Shown here: one piece after another, positions 30,049 through 38,617 of the stretch
Position numbering within the stretch: the first letter of the stretch is position 1
How the letters are laid out: the number at the start of each line of letters is the position of its first letter
Origin: Catenulispora rubra
GTDB taxonomy: Bacteria; Actinomycetota; Actinomycetes; Streptomycetales; Catenulisporaceae
Assembly: GCF_015356825.1 (NCBI RefSeq)
Contig: NZ_JAACYW010000029.1
Coordinates: 1 to 64,000, forward strand
DNA length: 64,000 bases
Direction of reading: 5' to 3'
Notes under the pieces: model-generated
Told to the model about the DNA's origin: nothing
What the model saw: the letters and a program-made list of their open reading frames with translations, nothing else
Databases searched by the model: none
Translations under genes and position numbers: made by a program

Positions 30049-32208
30049 ATGGATCTTCTCGCCCGGTGGTGCCACCAGCACCGCCGCCTCGTCCTCGTCT
30101 TCTGGCTCGTGGGCATCCTCGCGGTATTCGGACTGGGACAGGCGGTGAAACCGCACTACCGGGCCGGGGACCTGCTGCCGGGGACGGGCTCTCGACAGGC
30201 CGCCGACGTGCTGGCGTCCGGGTTCCCGGCGCAGGCCGGCGACGAGGACGTCATCGTGATCTCGGTGGCCTCCGGCACCGTCCGCGACCCCGACGTGCAG
30301 GCGCCGATGACGGCGATGCTCGCCCGGGTCGCGGCGCTGCCGCATGTGCGCGACGTGCAGAGCCCGTACACGCCCGACGGCGCGGCGGACGTCAGCACGA
30401 ACGGCCGTGTGGCCTACGCGAACGTCACCTTCGACCAGCCGGTCGACACCCTGCCGACCTCGGCGGTGAAGAAGGTGGTCGACACCGCGACCGCGGCCGG
30501 CGACGCGCGGGTCCACGTCAACGCCGGCGGCAACGCGGTGTCGCAGGCCACGATGACGGTCGACACCACGGTCAGCGAGATCGTCGGCGTGCTGGCGGCG
30601 ATGCTGATCCTGCTGTTCGCCTTCCGCTCCCTGGTGTCCGCCACGCTGCCGCTGATCTCGGCGCTGGTCTCGCTGCTGCCCTCGATCGCGCTGATCGGCA
30701 TGGTCTCGCGGGCGCTGGTGGTGCCGAGCTTCGCCTCCAGTCTCACGATCCTGTTGAACCTGGGGGTCGGCATCGACTACGCGCTCTTCCTGGTCACCCG
30801 ACAACGCAGGGGGCTGTTGGAGGGCCAGACGCACGAGGACGCGATCGTCAGCACCATGCGGACCGCCGGCCGTTCGGTCCTGTACGCCGGGCTGGTGGTG
30901 TGCCTGGCGCTGCTGAGCCTGATGGGCATGGGGATCGGCTACCTGTCCGGCATGGGTGCCGCGGCCGCGATCGGCATCGCGTTCACCGCGCTGGCCGCGC
31001 TGACCCTGACGCCGGCGCTGCTCGGCTTCTTCGGCGAGAAGGTCTTCAGCCGGCGGGAGCGGCACCGGATGGCGCAGGGCATCCAGCCGCAGGACGTCAC
31101 CAGCCCCGGCTGGGCGCGCTGGTCGCGGGTGGTCGACGGCCGGCCCGCGGCCTTCGCGGCGTTGTCCGCGCTGATCATCGTGGTGCTGGCGCTGCCGGTG
31201 TTCTCGATCCGGCTCGGGGCCAGCGACCAGGGCAACGACCCGACCTCCAGCACCACCCGGCGGGCCTACGACGACCTGGCCGCCGGATTCGGACCCGGGT
31301 TCAACGGGCCCTTGTTCATCGTCGTGCAGGGCGCCTCGGCCCCGTCGGCGGCCACGGCCGTCGCCTCGGCCGTGGCGGCGACGCCGGGCGTCACCTCGGT
31401 CCGGCCGCCGCAGCTGGCTCCGTCCGGGCAGGTGGGGCTGATCGAGGCGTTCCCGACCGCCGCCCCGCAGTCCCAGGCCACGGTCGACCTGGTCGGCAAG
31501 CTGCGCGCCAGCGTGCTGCCGCACGCCGTGGCCGGGACCGGCGCCGCGGTCTACGTCGGCGGCTTCACCGCGACCCAGATCGACTTCACGCACGCGGTCG
31601 GCACGAAGCTGCCGATCTTCATCGTCATCGTCGCGCTGTTCGGCGCGGTGCTGGTCACCGTGGCCTTCCGCAGCCTGTTCCTCGCCGGGCTCACCGCGGT
31701 GATGAACCTGCTCGCGGTCGGCGTCTGCTTCGGCATCATCACCGCGATCTTCAACTGGGGCTGGTTCGGCAGCCTGCTGGGCCTGGGTCGGCCGGGGCCC
31801 ATCGACGCGTTCCTGCCGGTGTTCCTGTTCTCCATCCTGTTCGGCCTGTCGATGGACTACCAGGTGTTCCTCATCGGCCGGATCCACGACGGCTGGCACC
31901 GTACCGGGCGGGCGCGCGAGGCGGTGGTGGCCGGACAGACCGAGACCGGCCGGGTGATCACCGCCGCGGCCGGGGTCATGGTGCTGGTGTTCCTGTCCTT
32001 CGCCACCGGCAACCGGCTGGAGACGCTGTTCGGCATCGGGCTCGGCGCGACCGTGCTGCTCGACGCCTTCGTGATCCGGACGATGCTGGTCCCGGCGCTC
32101 CTGCACCTGGCGGGGGCCCGCGCGTGGTGGGCTCCGGGCTGGCTGCGCCGGACGCCGCCGAGCACGCGGCCGGAGAGCGATCACGAACCCGAGGGGGCTT
32201 ATCAATGA
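30049..32208 (+). CDS. MMPL-family RND lipid exporter
   Basis: A 719-residue RND protein with two repeats of six membrane segments, each with a preceding large extracytoplasmic loop. The proton-relay Asp-Tyr pairs known from MmpL3 are present: D243-Y244 in GVGIDYALFL and D603-Y604 in GLSMDYQVFL. MMPL proteins move lipids across the cytoplasmic membrane. It starts 61 nt after the polyprenyl synthase; the leader contains three CGAACAC-like 7-bp repeats (30007-30027). It overlaps dxs by 4 nt. Export of a prenylated product made by this cluster is a fair inference. Confidence 0.93.
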   Translation: MDLLARWCHQHRRLVLVFWLVGILAVFGLGQAVKPHYRAGDLLPGTGSRQAADVLASGFPAQAGDEDVIVISVASGTVRDPDVQAPMTAMLARVAALPHVRDVQSPYTPDGAADVSTNGRVAYANVTFDQPVDTLPTSAVKKVVDTATAAGDARVHVNAGGNAVSQATMTVDTTVSEIVGVLAAMLILLFAFRSLVSATLPLISALVSLLPSIALIGMVSRALVVPSFASSLTILLNLGVGIDYALFLVTRQRRGLLEGQTHEDAIVSTMRTAGRSVLYAGLVVCLALLSLMGMGIGYLSGMGAAAAIGIAFTALAALTLTPALLGFFGEKVFSRRERHRMAQGIQPQDVTSPGWARWSRVVDGRPAAFAALSALIIVVLALPVFSIRLGASDQGNDPTSSTTRRAYDDLAAGFGPGFNGPLFIVVQGASAPSAATAVASAVAATPGVTSVRPPQLAPSGQVGLIEAFPTAAPQSQATVDLVGKLRASVLPHAVAGTGAAVYVGGFTATQIDFTHAVGTKLPIFIVIVALFGAVLVTVAFRSLFLAGLTAVMNLLAVGVCFGIITAIFNWGWFGSLLGLGRPGPIDAFLPVFLFSILFGLSMDYQVFLIGRIHDGWHRTGRAREAVVAGQTETGRVITAAAGVMVLVFLSFATGNRLETLFGIGLGATVLLDAFVIRTMLVPALLHLAGARAWWAPGWLRRTPPSTRPESDHEPEGAYQ

Positions 32209-34109
32209 CCACTGTTACGACACCGGACACGGCACCGGGCACGGCACCGGGCACGCGGGCGTTCTTCGACAGCCCGGCCGATCTCAGAGAGCTGTCCTAC
32301 GAGGAGCTGACCGAGGCGGCCCGGGAGATCCGGCGCTTCCTGGTCGAGACGGTGTCCGCCACCGGCGGGCACCTGGGCTCCAACCTCGGCGCGGTGGAGC
32401 TGACGCTCGCGCTGCACCGGGTCTACGACTCGCCGCGGGACGCGGTGCTGTGGGACACCGGCCACCAGGCCTACGTCCACAAACTCGTCACCGGGCGCGG
32501 CCCGCGGTTCAGCACGCTGCGGCAGGCCGGCGGCCTGTCCGGCTACCCGAACCGGGCCGAGTCGCCGCACGACTGGATCGAGAACAGCCACGCCTCGACC
32601 GCGACCGCCTACGCGCACGGCCTGGCCCAGGCCTTCGCCTCACGCGGCGAGCGGCGCCGGGTCGTGGCGGTCGTCGGCGACGGCTCGCTGACCGGCGGCA
32701 TGGCCTTCGAAGGGCTCAACAACCTCGGGCGCAGCGGGCTGCACGCCGTCGTCGTGCTCAACGACAACGGCCGCTCCTACGCCCCGACCGCCTCGCGGCT
32801 CCAGGAGCGGCTGCGGGGGAGTGTGAGCTCGAAGCTGCACGACCTGGAGGCGCGGCAGATGGCGGCACTGCTCGGCCGGGACGGCACCGGGCCGGCCGGC
32901 GCGGAGCTGCACGCGATGTATCTGGCGCTGGGCGGGGCGCCGCGCCCGGAGTCCTTCTTCCACTCGCTCGGCCTGGCCTACATCGGCCCGGTCGACGGGC
33001 ACTCGGTGCCGGAGGTGGAGCGGGCGCTGCGGGAGGCCGAGGCGGTCGCCGGGCCGGTCGTGGTGCACGTGGTGACGCGCAAGGGACGCGGCTATTCGTT
33101 CGCCGAGGACGACGAGGAGAAGTGCCTGCACGACGTCTCGGTGTTCGATCCGGTGGCCGGACCCGCGGCCTCCGTCCCGGCCGGCTATACCGGCGCGTTT
33201 GCCAGGACCCTGATAGAGCTGGCCGAGCAGGACGAGCGGATCCACGCCCTCACCGCGGCGATGCCCGGGCCCACCGGCCTGCTGGCCTTCCAGGCCCGCT
33301 TCCCGGACCGGTTCCACGACGTGGGGATCGCCGAGCAGCACGCGGTGGCCATGGCGGGCGCGCTGGCGATGGGCGGTCTGCGGCCGGTGGTCGCGGTGTA
33401 CTCCACGTTCCTGTCGCGCGCCTTCGACCAGCTGATGATGGACGTCGGCCTGCACGGCCAGCCGGTGGTGTTCGCCCTGGACCGCGCCGGGATCACCGGC
33501 GACGACGGCCCGAGCCACCACGGCGTCGCGGACCTGGCGCTGTGCTCGCTGGTGCCGGGGATGACGGTGCTGGCGCCGTCCACGCCCGAGGAGCTCTCGG
33601 GCATGCTCCGCTACGCGCTGACCCTGCCGGGGCCCGCGGCGATCCGCTGGCCGAAGGGCACGCCGGCGGAGGTCCCCGGGGCGCCGGGCGCGGGCGGTTC
33701 CGCGCGGCTGCTGCGGGCGGCGGTTGAGCCGGGGCGGGCCGTCGCGGTCCTGGCGGTCGGGCGGATGTGCGCGGCGGCGCTGGGTGCGGCCGAGCTCGCT
33801 GCGGCGTCGGGCGCGGATGTCGCGGTGTGGGACGTGCGGTGTGTGAAGCCGCTGGATGAGCGCATGCTGGAGGCTGCGGCGGGTTACCGGGCTGTGGTGA
33901 CCGTTGAGGACGGGTTCGCGGTGGGCGGCGCTGGTTCGGCGATTGCTGCCGCGTTGGCCGCGCGGAGTCCTGGTTCGGCGGCGCCGACGGTGTTGGGCGT
34001 GCCCAACCGGTATCTGGCGCATGGGAAGCCTGACGCGGTGCTGGCCGGGATCGGGTTGGATGCTGAGGGGATTGCGGCGGCTGTGGTTGCGGCTGCTCGG
34101 CGGTCTTGA
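32205..34109 (+). CDS. dxs: 1-Deoxy-D-xylulose 5-phosphate synthase
   Basis: Thiamine-diphosphate enzyme joining pyruvate and glyceraldehyde 3-phosphate, the entry step of the MEP pathway. 634 residues. GGHLGSNLGAVELTLALH, WDTGHQAYVHKL, the ThDP motif GDGSLTGGMAFEGLNN, IAEQHAVAMAGALAMGG and DRAGITGDDGPSHHG are all present. The ATG overlaps the MMPL stop. The last ~120 codons are noticeably more T-ending than the rest. It ends at a strong hairpin shared with the convergent TetR gene. Confidence 0.96.
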   Translation: MTTVTTPDTAPGTAPGTRAFFDSPADLRELSYEELTEAAREIRRFLVETVSATGGHLGSNLGAVELTLALHRVYDSPRDAVLWDTGHQAYVHKLVTGRGPRFSTLRQAGGLSGYPNRAESPHDWIENSHASTATAYAHGLAQAFASRGERRRVVAVVGDGSLTGGMAFEGLNNLGRSGLHAVVVLNDNGRSYAPTASRLQERLRGSVSSKLHDLEARQMAALLGRDGTGPAGAELHAMYLALGGAPRPESFFHSLGLAYIGPVDGHSVPEVERALREAEAVAGPVVVHVVTRKGRGYSFAEDDEEKCLHDVSVFDPVAGPAASVPAGYTGAFARTLIELAEQDERIHALTAAMPGPTGLLAFQARFPDRFHDVGIAEQHAVAMAGALAMGGLRPVVAVYSTFLSRAFDQLMMDVGLHGQPVVFALDRAGITGDDGPSHHGVADLALCSLVPGMTVLAPSTPEELSGMLRYALTLPGPAAIRWPKGTPAEVPGAPGAGGSARLLRAAVEPGRAVAVLAVGRMCAAALGAAELAAASGADVAVWDVRCVKPLDERMLEAAAGYRAVVTVEDGFAVGGAGSAIAAALAARSPGSAAPTVLGVPNRYLAHGKPDAVLAGIGLDAEGIAAAVVAAARRS

Positions 34110-34161
34110 CGGCGGTGTTGTCGGCCTGAGGGCGGCGGGGCTGTCCTGAGGGCACCGGAGT

Positions 34162-34231
34162 CCGAACCAATGCCGGAATGCAGAATGCTCCGGCGCCGAT
34201 GTGTGACGGCGCCGGAGCATTCCCGGTTCGG
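34162..34231. terminator. Bidirectional hairpin between dxs and tetR
   Basis: Core stem 34183-34198 with 34207-34222 is a perfect 16-bp inverted repeat (GAATGCTCCGGCGCCG) with an 8-nt loop. CCGAACC (34162-34168) and GGTTCGG (34225-34231) add an outer stem. It lies between convergent genes. Confidence 0.85.
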
Positions 34232-34358
34232 TGGCGGCCACGTCGGCGAGGCGGTTTTGGGGCTCTGGCGGCTCTGGCCGGCTGTCGACCGGCCTGAAGC
34301 TGCTGGGAGCGGCCTGATGGTGCCCGATGTGGCCTGGCCTGGCTTTTTGTGCCCCGGG

Positions 34359-35030
34359 TCAGCCGTCCCGGCCGGCGAGGAGCTGCTTCCGGAAGACGTC
34401 CTTGACCGTCTGCAGGGCCTTCTTCTGGTCGGTCTCTTCGCGGTGCATGCTGTCGGCGAAGACTCCGTGCATGCCGTGGACCAGGAAGCCCACGACGTCC
34501 TCGGGATCGTCGATGTCGAACTCCCCGGAGGCGATGCCCTCGCGGACGTGCATCATGAGCCCGTCGCGGGCCATCTGGACCTCGGTGCCGTCGTCGCCCA
34601 CGGCCTCGTGGAAGAGCAGGAAGAGCAGCTGCGCGTTGACCTTCGTGAACTCGAATATGGTCTCCACGAACCGCTCGACCCGGTCGATCACGGTGGCCGA
34701 CTGGCCGTCGGCGGCGGCCGCGTGACAGGTCGCGAGCATGCGCTGCACGTGACGGATCCTTAACGCGGCCAGCACCTGGGCCTTGGACTTGAAGTACAGG
34801 TACGTCGTGCCCTTGGCCAGCCCGGCGGTCCCGGCGATCTCGTCCATGGTCAGAGCGCTCATGCCCTTGGCCAGCAGGATCTCGGTCGCAGCGTCGAGGA
34901 TCTGGTCGGGCCGGCTTTCCGGGGCCCGCCGCGGACCGCGCGCGGCCGCCGCGGGACCCTCGCCCTGCCCAGGTGAGCGCGTCCCCTCGGCGTCGTGGGG
35001 GGCGACGGCGGCGCTGGCGCCATCGTTCAT
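34359..35030 (-). CDS. TetR-family regulator of the ebo-MEP block
   Basis: 223-residue TetR/AcrR protein. After a disordered Ala/Pro/Gly-rich leader (~1-40), the DNA-binding domain reads DQILDAATEILLAKGMSALTMDEIAGTAGLAKGTTYLYFKSKAQVL (shown here only as landmark motifs ALTMDEIAGTAGLAKG and TTYLYFKSK). The C-terminal ligand domain is helical. AAAGGAG lies 10 nt before the ATG. It is divergent from the ferredoxin gene with operator C between them; the same 17-bp motif occurs before the ebo-like operon and between dxr and the methyltransferase operon, so it most likely represses the whole block. Confidence 0.88.
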   Translation of the reverse strand: MNDGASAAVAPHDAEGTRSPGQGEGPAAAARGPRRAPESRPDQILDAATEILLAKGMSALTMDEIAGTAGLAKGTTYLYFKSKAQVLAALRIRHVQRMLATCHAAAADGQSATVIDRVERFVETIFEFTKVNAQLLFLLFHEAVGDDGTEVQMARDGLMMHVREGIASGEFDIDDPEDVVGFLVHGMHGVFADSMHREETDQKKALQTVKDVFRKQLLAGRDG

Positions 35031-35130
35031 GAGGCGGTTACTCCTTTCGGCGGCCGTGGCGTCAGGGGGTGGAGAGCTCGGATCCGGGACTGTTGACTCC
35101 CACCACGGCGGACTGCGACACTTGGCTTAC

Positions 35131-35147
35131 TGACTAACGGTCAGTCA
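35131..35147. promoter_or_regulatory. Regulon operator C (tetR / ferredoxin)
   Basis: TGACTAACGGTCAGTCA, one mismatch from operator B and 14/17 to operator A. The right half GGTCAGTCA is the same in all three. It lies in the divergent region between the regulator and ferredoxin genes. No convincing -10/-35 pair could be fixed here; TATATC at 35165 is a candidate -10. Confidence 0.8.
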
Positions 35148-35150
35148 CTC

Positions 35151-35564
35151 ATGTCTTCGCATTCTATATCCTACAGACCCCGAGAGGCATCTCCCGTGTC
35201 CCCTTCGAAACACACCGAGAACTCGGAGAACGAGAGCTCGGGGAACGCTGAGAACGCCGGGAACTCCGGGAACGCCGCCGAAGTCGTCTGCCGCTCCAAG
35301 GCCGAACCAGGCTCGGTCCTGCCGATCGTGGACCGGAACCGCTGCGAGGGCGCCCGCGACTGCGTGGACGTGTGCCCGTACGACGTCTTCGAGGTCAGGA
35401 CGTTGACCGGCGAGGAGCGGCAGGAGCTGTCGCTGGTCGGGACGGTCAAGTCGTTCTTTCACGGGTACAAGCAGGCGTTCGTCGTGCGGCCGCAGGACTG
35501 CCATGCTTGCGGGCTGTGTGTGAAGGCTTGTCCGGAGAATGCGATCACGCTGCGGAAGGTGTGA
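35151..35564 (+). CDS. Bacterial ferredoxin, probably [3Fe-4S][4Fe-4S]
   Basis: 137 residues from the first ATG; a GTG at 35196 is an alternative that places operator C and a TATATC element fully upstream. The Asn/Ser/Glu-rich N-terminal ~45 residues look disordered. The ferredoxin core has NRCEGARDCVDVCPYDVFEV, where the second Cys of the usual CxxCxxCxxxCP is absent, and a complete CHACGLCVKACPENAI motif. Seven cluster Cys suggest a 3Fe-4S plus 4Fe-4S protein. As IspG and IspH need such donors and share the operator, supplying them with electrons is the likely job. Confidence 0.85.
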   Translation: MSSHSISYRPREASPVSPSKHTENSENESSGNAENAGNSGNAAEVVCRSKAEPGSVLPIVDRNRCEGARDCVDVCPYDVFEVRTLTGEERQELSLVGTVKSFFHGYKQAFVVRPQDCHACGLCVKACPENAITLRKV

Positions 35565-35581
35565 TTTAGGGCACTGTTTTT

Positions 35582-35663
35582 CGTTGGGCGAACCACGTGG
35601 TCGGCCCGGGCACAAAAGGTGCCGGCCCCGAGAACCCAAAGTTCCGGGGGCCGGCGCCCAACG
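35582..35663. terminator. Two-layer hairpin between ferredoxin and GH54 genes
   Basis: Outer arms CGTTGGGCG (35582-35590) and CGCCCAACG (35655-35663) are perfect complements. An inner stem 35621-35635 / 35641-35655 pairs 13 of 15 bases around the loop CCAAA. It is placed between convergent genes and probably stops both. Confidence 0.75.
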
Positions 35664-35679
35664 TCCAGTCAGCCCCGCG

Positions 35680-38466
35680 TCACGGAGCCCAAGCCGGCGT
35701 CGGGATGAAACTCGTGTCGTCCGTCCACGACGTCGCGTTGTCCCATGGGTCCGGGCCGCCGTTGCTGGCGATGTACACCTGCCCGTTGTAGTGCCGCAGG
35801 AACAGCGCGGCGTTTGCCGCCGACGCCAGCGACACGCCTTGCCCGTTGTGCCCAGGAGCGGGGCAGAACGTTGCGTCGGAGGCGAACTGCGGGGTGCCGT
35901 CGTTCTGCTGCTGGTACACGGCGCCCGCGTTCTGGCGGAGGTAGCCGTTGGGGAAGTCCTTGGACTCGAAGGACAGGCATGCGCTGTTGCTCAGCCCCTG
36001 GTGCACGATCCACGTGGCGTCCTGCTTGTCCAGGGTGGGGTTGCCGCCGTTGATGGCCGAGATCTTTGCCACTCCGTTCTGGTGGCGGATGTAGTCCGAG
36101 GTGCAGCACGGTGTTGTGGCGCGGAAGGAGACCTCTGTGCCGGGGGTCAGTGCTGAGGTGCTCTGGTAGGTGAACACCTGGCTCGTCGCGCCGGTACAGG
36201 CTTCGATGTCCAGCACCGTGCCGTTTGCGGTGTTGGCGCCGGGGTCGGTCAGGCACAGGCCCGACTGCGGGTTCAGCAGTGTGCCGTCGGCCTGCTGTAC
36301 CCATTGCTGGCCGCCGATGCCGTTGCAGTTCCACAGCTCCACCTTGGCGCCGACGGCGGTCGAGTTGCCGTCGATGTCCAGGCAGCGCGTCAGGGTCTCC
36401 AGCGTGTTGGCCGCGGTGTGCACCCAGTGCTGGTCCACCGCGGTCTGCTGGCAGTCCCACAGCTGCACCGGGAAGCCGAAGCCGCCGTAGCGGTCGTCGC
36501 CTGTGACGTCCATGCACTTGCCGCCTGGGGCGTTGACGGGTGCGCCGCCGGACACGAGGAACTTCTGTGAGGCGTTGCCCGTGCAGGCCTCGATGTCCAG
36601 GACGGTGCCGTTGCTGGTGTTGCCGCCGGGTGCTGTCAGGCAGAGGCCTGATGGGGGGTTCAGGAGGGAGCCGTCGGCCTGTTGCACCCACTTCTGGCCG
36701 CCGACCTGGTTGCAATCCCACAGCTCGACCTGCGTGCCGGGGGTGGTGACGTTGCCCTTGATGTCCAGGCACAGCCCGAGTGCGGTGATCGAGCCGTCAG
36801 AGTTCTTCCACCAGGCCTGGCCGTTGGCCTCGCGGGCGCAGGCGTTGAGCACGACGTTCGCGCCGTCGGCGCCGGAGATGCCGTTGGCGTTGTCGACGCA
36901 CTTGCCGGCCGGGGCGTTGATCGGCGTGCTCTGGAACACCGGGCCGGGGGAGATGACGAACCGCTGGCCGGCGCTGCCGGTGCAGGCCTCGATGTCCAGG
37001 ACCGTGCCGTTGGCGGTGCTGCCGCCGGGGCTGGTGAGGCAGAGCCCTGACTGCGGGTTCAGCAGCGTGCCGTTGGCCTGCGGCACCCACTGCTGCCCGC
37101 CGACGCCGTTGCAGTCCCACAGCTCGACCTGGGTCCCGGAGGCGGTGCCGTTCCCCTTGATGTCCAGGCAGCGGCCCAGCGTCTTCAGGTCGTTCTGGTA
37201 CTCGGGGGTCCCGCCGGTGATGTAGACCAGCGGCACGTTCCGCATGTACTCCCAGTGCTGGTCGACCGCGTCGTGCTTGCAGTCCCACAGATCGACGTTG
37301 GTGCCGTTGGCCCCGTTGTCGTCCCCGTAGACGTCCAGGCACTTGCCGCCGGGGCCGGTGATCCCGACGCCGGGCCCGCCGCCGGAGGTGCCGGTGTAGG
37401 CCGCGGAGGAGATGTTGGTCTGGAGCGAGGCGACGGTGGCGTTCGAGGCGTAGCCGGTGGTCATCGCGCCCTCGAAGAAGGCGCCCGGGGCGGCGTTGCT
37501 GTTGTCGCCGCCGGTGCCCAGGGCGATGCCGCCCTCCTTCTTCATCGGCGCGTAGCCCGATGGCAGGGCGCCGCTGTACAGCGATGGCACATTCGGCTGC
37601 GTCGCATCACCTCCGTCCAGGGCGAAGTTCGCCGTCCCGTCGTTCCGCAGCACCGCCGTGACGAAGGGGCTGTGCAGGCTCGTGTTGGACGGGTTGCTGG
37701 AACCGCCGCCCATGAACACGCCGTTCTCCAGGTCGGCCTGGATCCACGGGCCCGGGCCCGTACACGGTGACGCCGAACAGTACGTGGAGATGATCAGCGC
37801 GTCCATATGTGCCGCGCCGGTGTCCTTCGACTGGTTCTCCACGTTGCCGAAGTCCGAGCAGCACCCGTTGGTCGCGTTGGTGCCGCTGGCGACCTCGTAG
37901 ATCGACTCCGGCTGGCTCCCGGTCGCCACGCCGGTGCCGACGGAGCGCCGGTAGCCGGTGCGCGGGAACGTGGCGATGCCGTAGGCCTTGTGGCCGCCGA
38001 CCGTGATCGGCAGCGCGTCGGCGCGGGCGCCCACGTCGCTGGACCCGGCGTCGCCGACCGGGGCGATGGTCAGGTCGTTGTGATTGGCCGACTGGTCGTA
38101 GACCTTCGTGATGGTGCAGACCGTGCCGGCGCAGAACGCGTCCTGCGCGGCGGCGTTGGCGTAGTCGCCGGCCGCCAGCAGGCCGATGTCGGACGCCGCG
38201 CCGTCGGAGGCGCGCGTCACCTGGTAGAGCGGGCCGTTGTAGGTCGCGTACATCGCGCGCACGGAGCTGTACGCGGCGACGCACGGAGTGCCGCCGTTGC
38301 TGAAGGCGTCACAGGGCAGGGAGGTCGAGGCGGCCGCCGCTGCCGGCTTCGGAGCCGCAGAAGCCTGCGACGATGGACTGAGGATCAGCATGAACGCGAC
38401 TGTGAGCAGCGCGCCCAGAACAGAGAGCAATCGGCGTGGCGACGCCGAGGCGGAGCGATTGAACAT
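35680..38466 (-). CDS. Secreted GH54 alpha-L-arabinofuranosidase with three CBM13 trefoils and an AbfB (CBM42) domain
   Basis: Removes arabinofuranosyl side chains from arabinan or arabinoxylan. From the ATG at 38466 it has 928 residues: signal peptide to about ASA (36-37), a GH54 catalytic domain (~48-350) with LPCDAFSNGGTPCVAAYS, KVYDQSANHNDL, nucleophile E247 in QADLENG and the LDGGDA segment for the acid; then nine ricin-B-like units making three beta-trefoils (CLDIKGN...[10 protein letters not shown] repeats); and finally an AbfB arabinose-binding domain (VSFRATTPCCTSDYIRHQNG to the end). It is the last gene of the arabinose operon, 151 nt after GH51. Confidence 0.92.
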   Translation of the reverse strand: MFNRSASASPRRLLSVLGALLTVAFMLILSPSSQASAAPKPAAAAASTSLPCDAFSNGGTPCVAAYSSVRAMYATYNGPLYQVTRASDGAASDIGLLAAGDYANAAAQDAFCAGTVCTITKVYDQSANHNDLTIAPVGDAGSSDVGARADALPITVGGHKAYGIATFPRTGYRRSVGTGVATGSQPESIYEVASGTNATNGCCSDFGNVENQSKDTGAAHMDALIISTYCSASPCTGPGPWIQADLENGVFMGGGSSNPSNTSLHSPFVTAVLRNDGTANFALDGGDATQPNVPSLYSGALPSGYAPMKKEGGIALGTGGDNSNAAPGAFFEGAMTTGYASNATVASLQTNISSAAYTGTSGGGPGVGITGPGGKCLDVYGDDNGANGTNVDLWDCKHDAVDQHWEYMRNVPLVYITGGTPEYQNDLKTLGRCLDIKGNGTASGTQVELWDCNGVGGQQWVPQANGTLLNPQSGLCLTSPGGSTANGTVLDIEACTGSAGQRFVISPGPVFQSTPINAPAGKCVDNANGISGADGANVVLNACAREANGQAWWKNSDGSITALGLCLDIKGNVTTPGTQVELWDCNQVGGQKWVQQADGSLLNPPSGLCLTAPGGNTSNGTVLDIEACTGNASQKFLVSGGAPVNAPGGKCMDVTGDDRYGGFGFPVQLWDCQQTAVDQHWVHTAANTLETLTRCLDIDGNSTAVGAKVELWNCNGIGGQQWVQQADGTLLNPQSGLCLTDPGANTANGTVLDIEACTGATSQVFTYQSTSALTPGTEVSFRATTPCCTSDYIRHQNGVAKISAINGGNPTLDKQDATWIVHQGLSNSACLSFESKDFPNGYLRQNAGAVYQQQNDGTPQFASDATFCPAPGHNGQGVSLASAANAALFLRHYNGQVYIASNGGPDPWDNATSWTDDTSFIPTPAWAP

Positions 38467-38617
38467 AGGGTTCCAATCACTTGCTCGATGGAGTGGGACG
38501 GATGCGCCCGGGCAAAGTTCACCGGCGGGAGGGAAGAGGGTCCGCCGGTTACGCCAGATGTGGCTCACCCGGCCAGCGATCGGCAGGTCACTGGCCGGGG
38601 AGACTGGGGCGGCTGCG

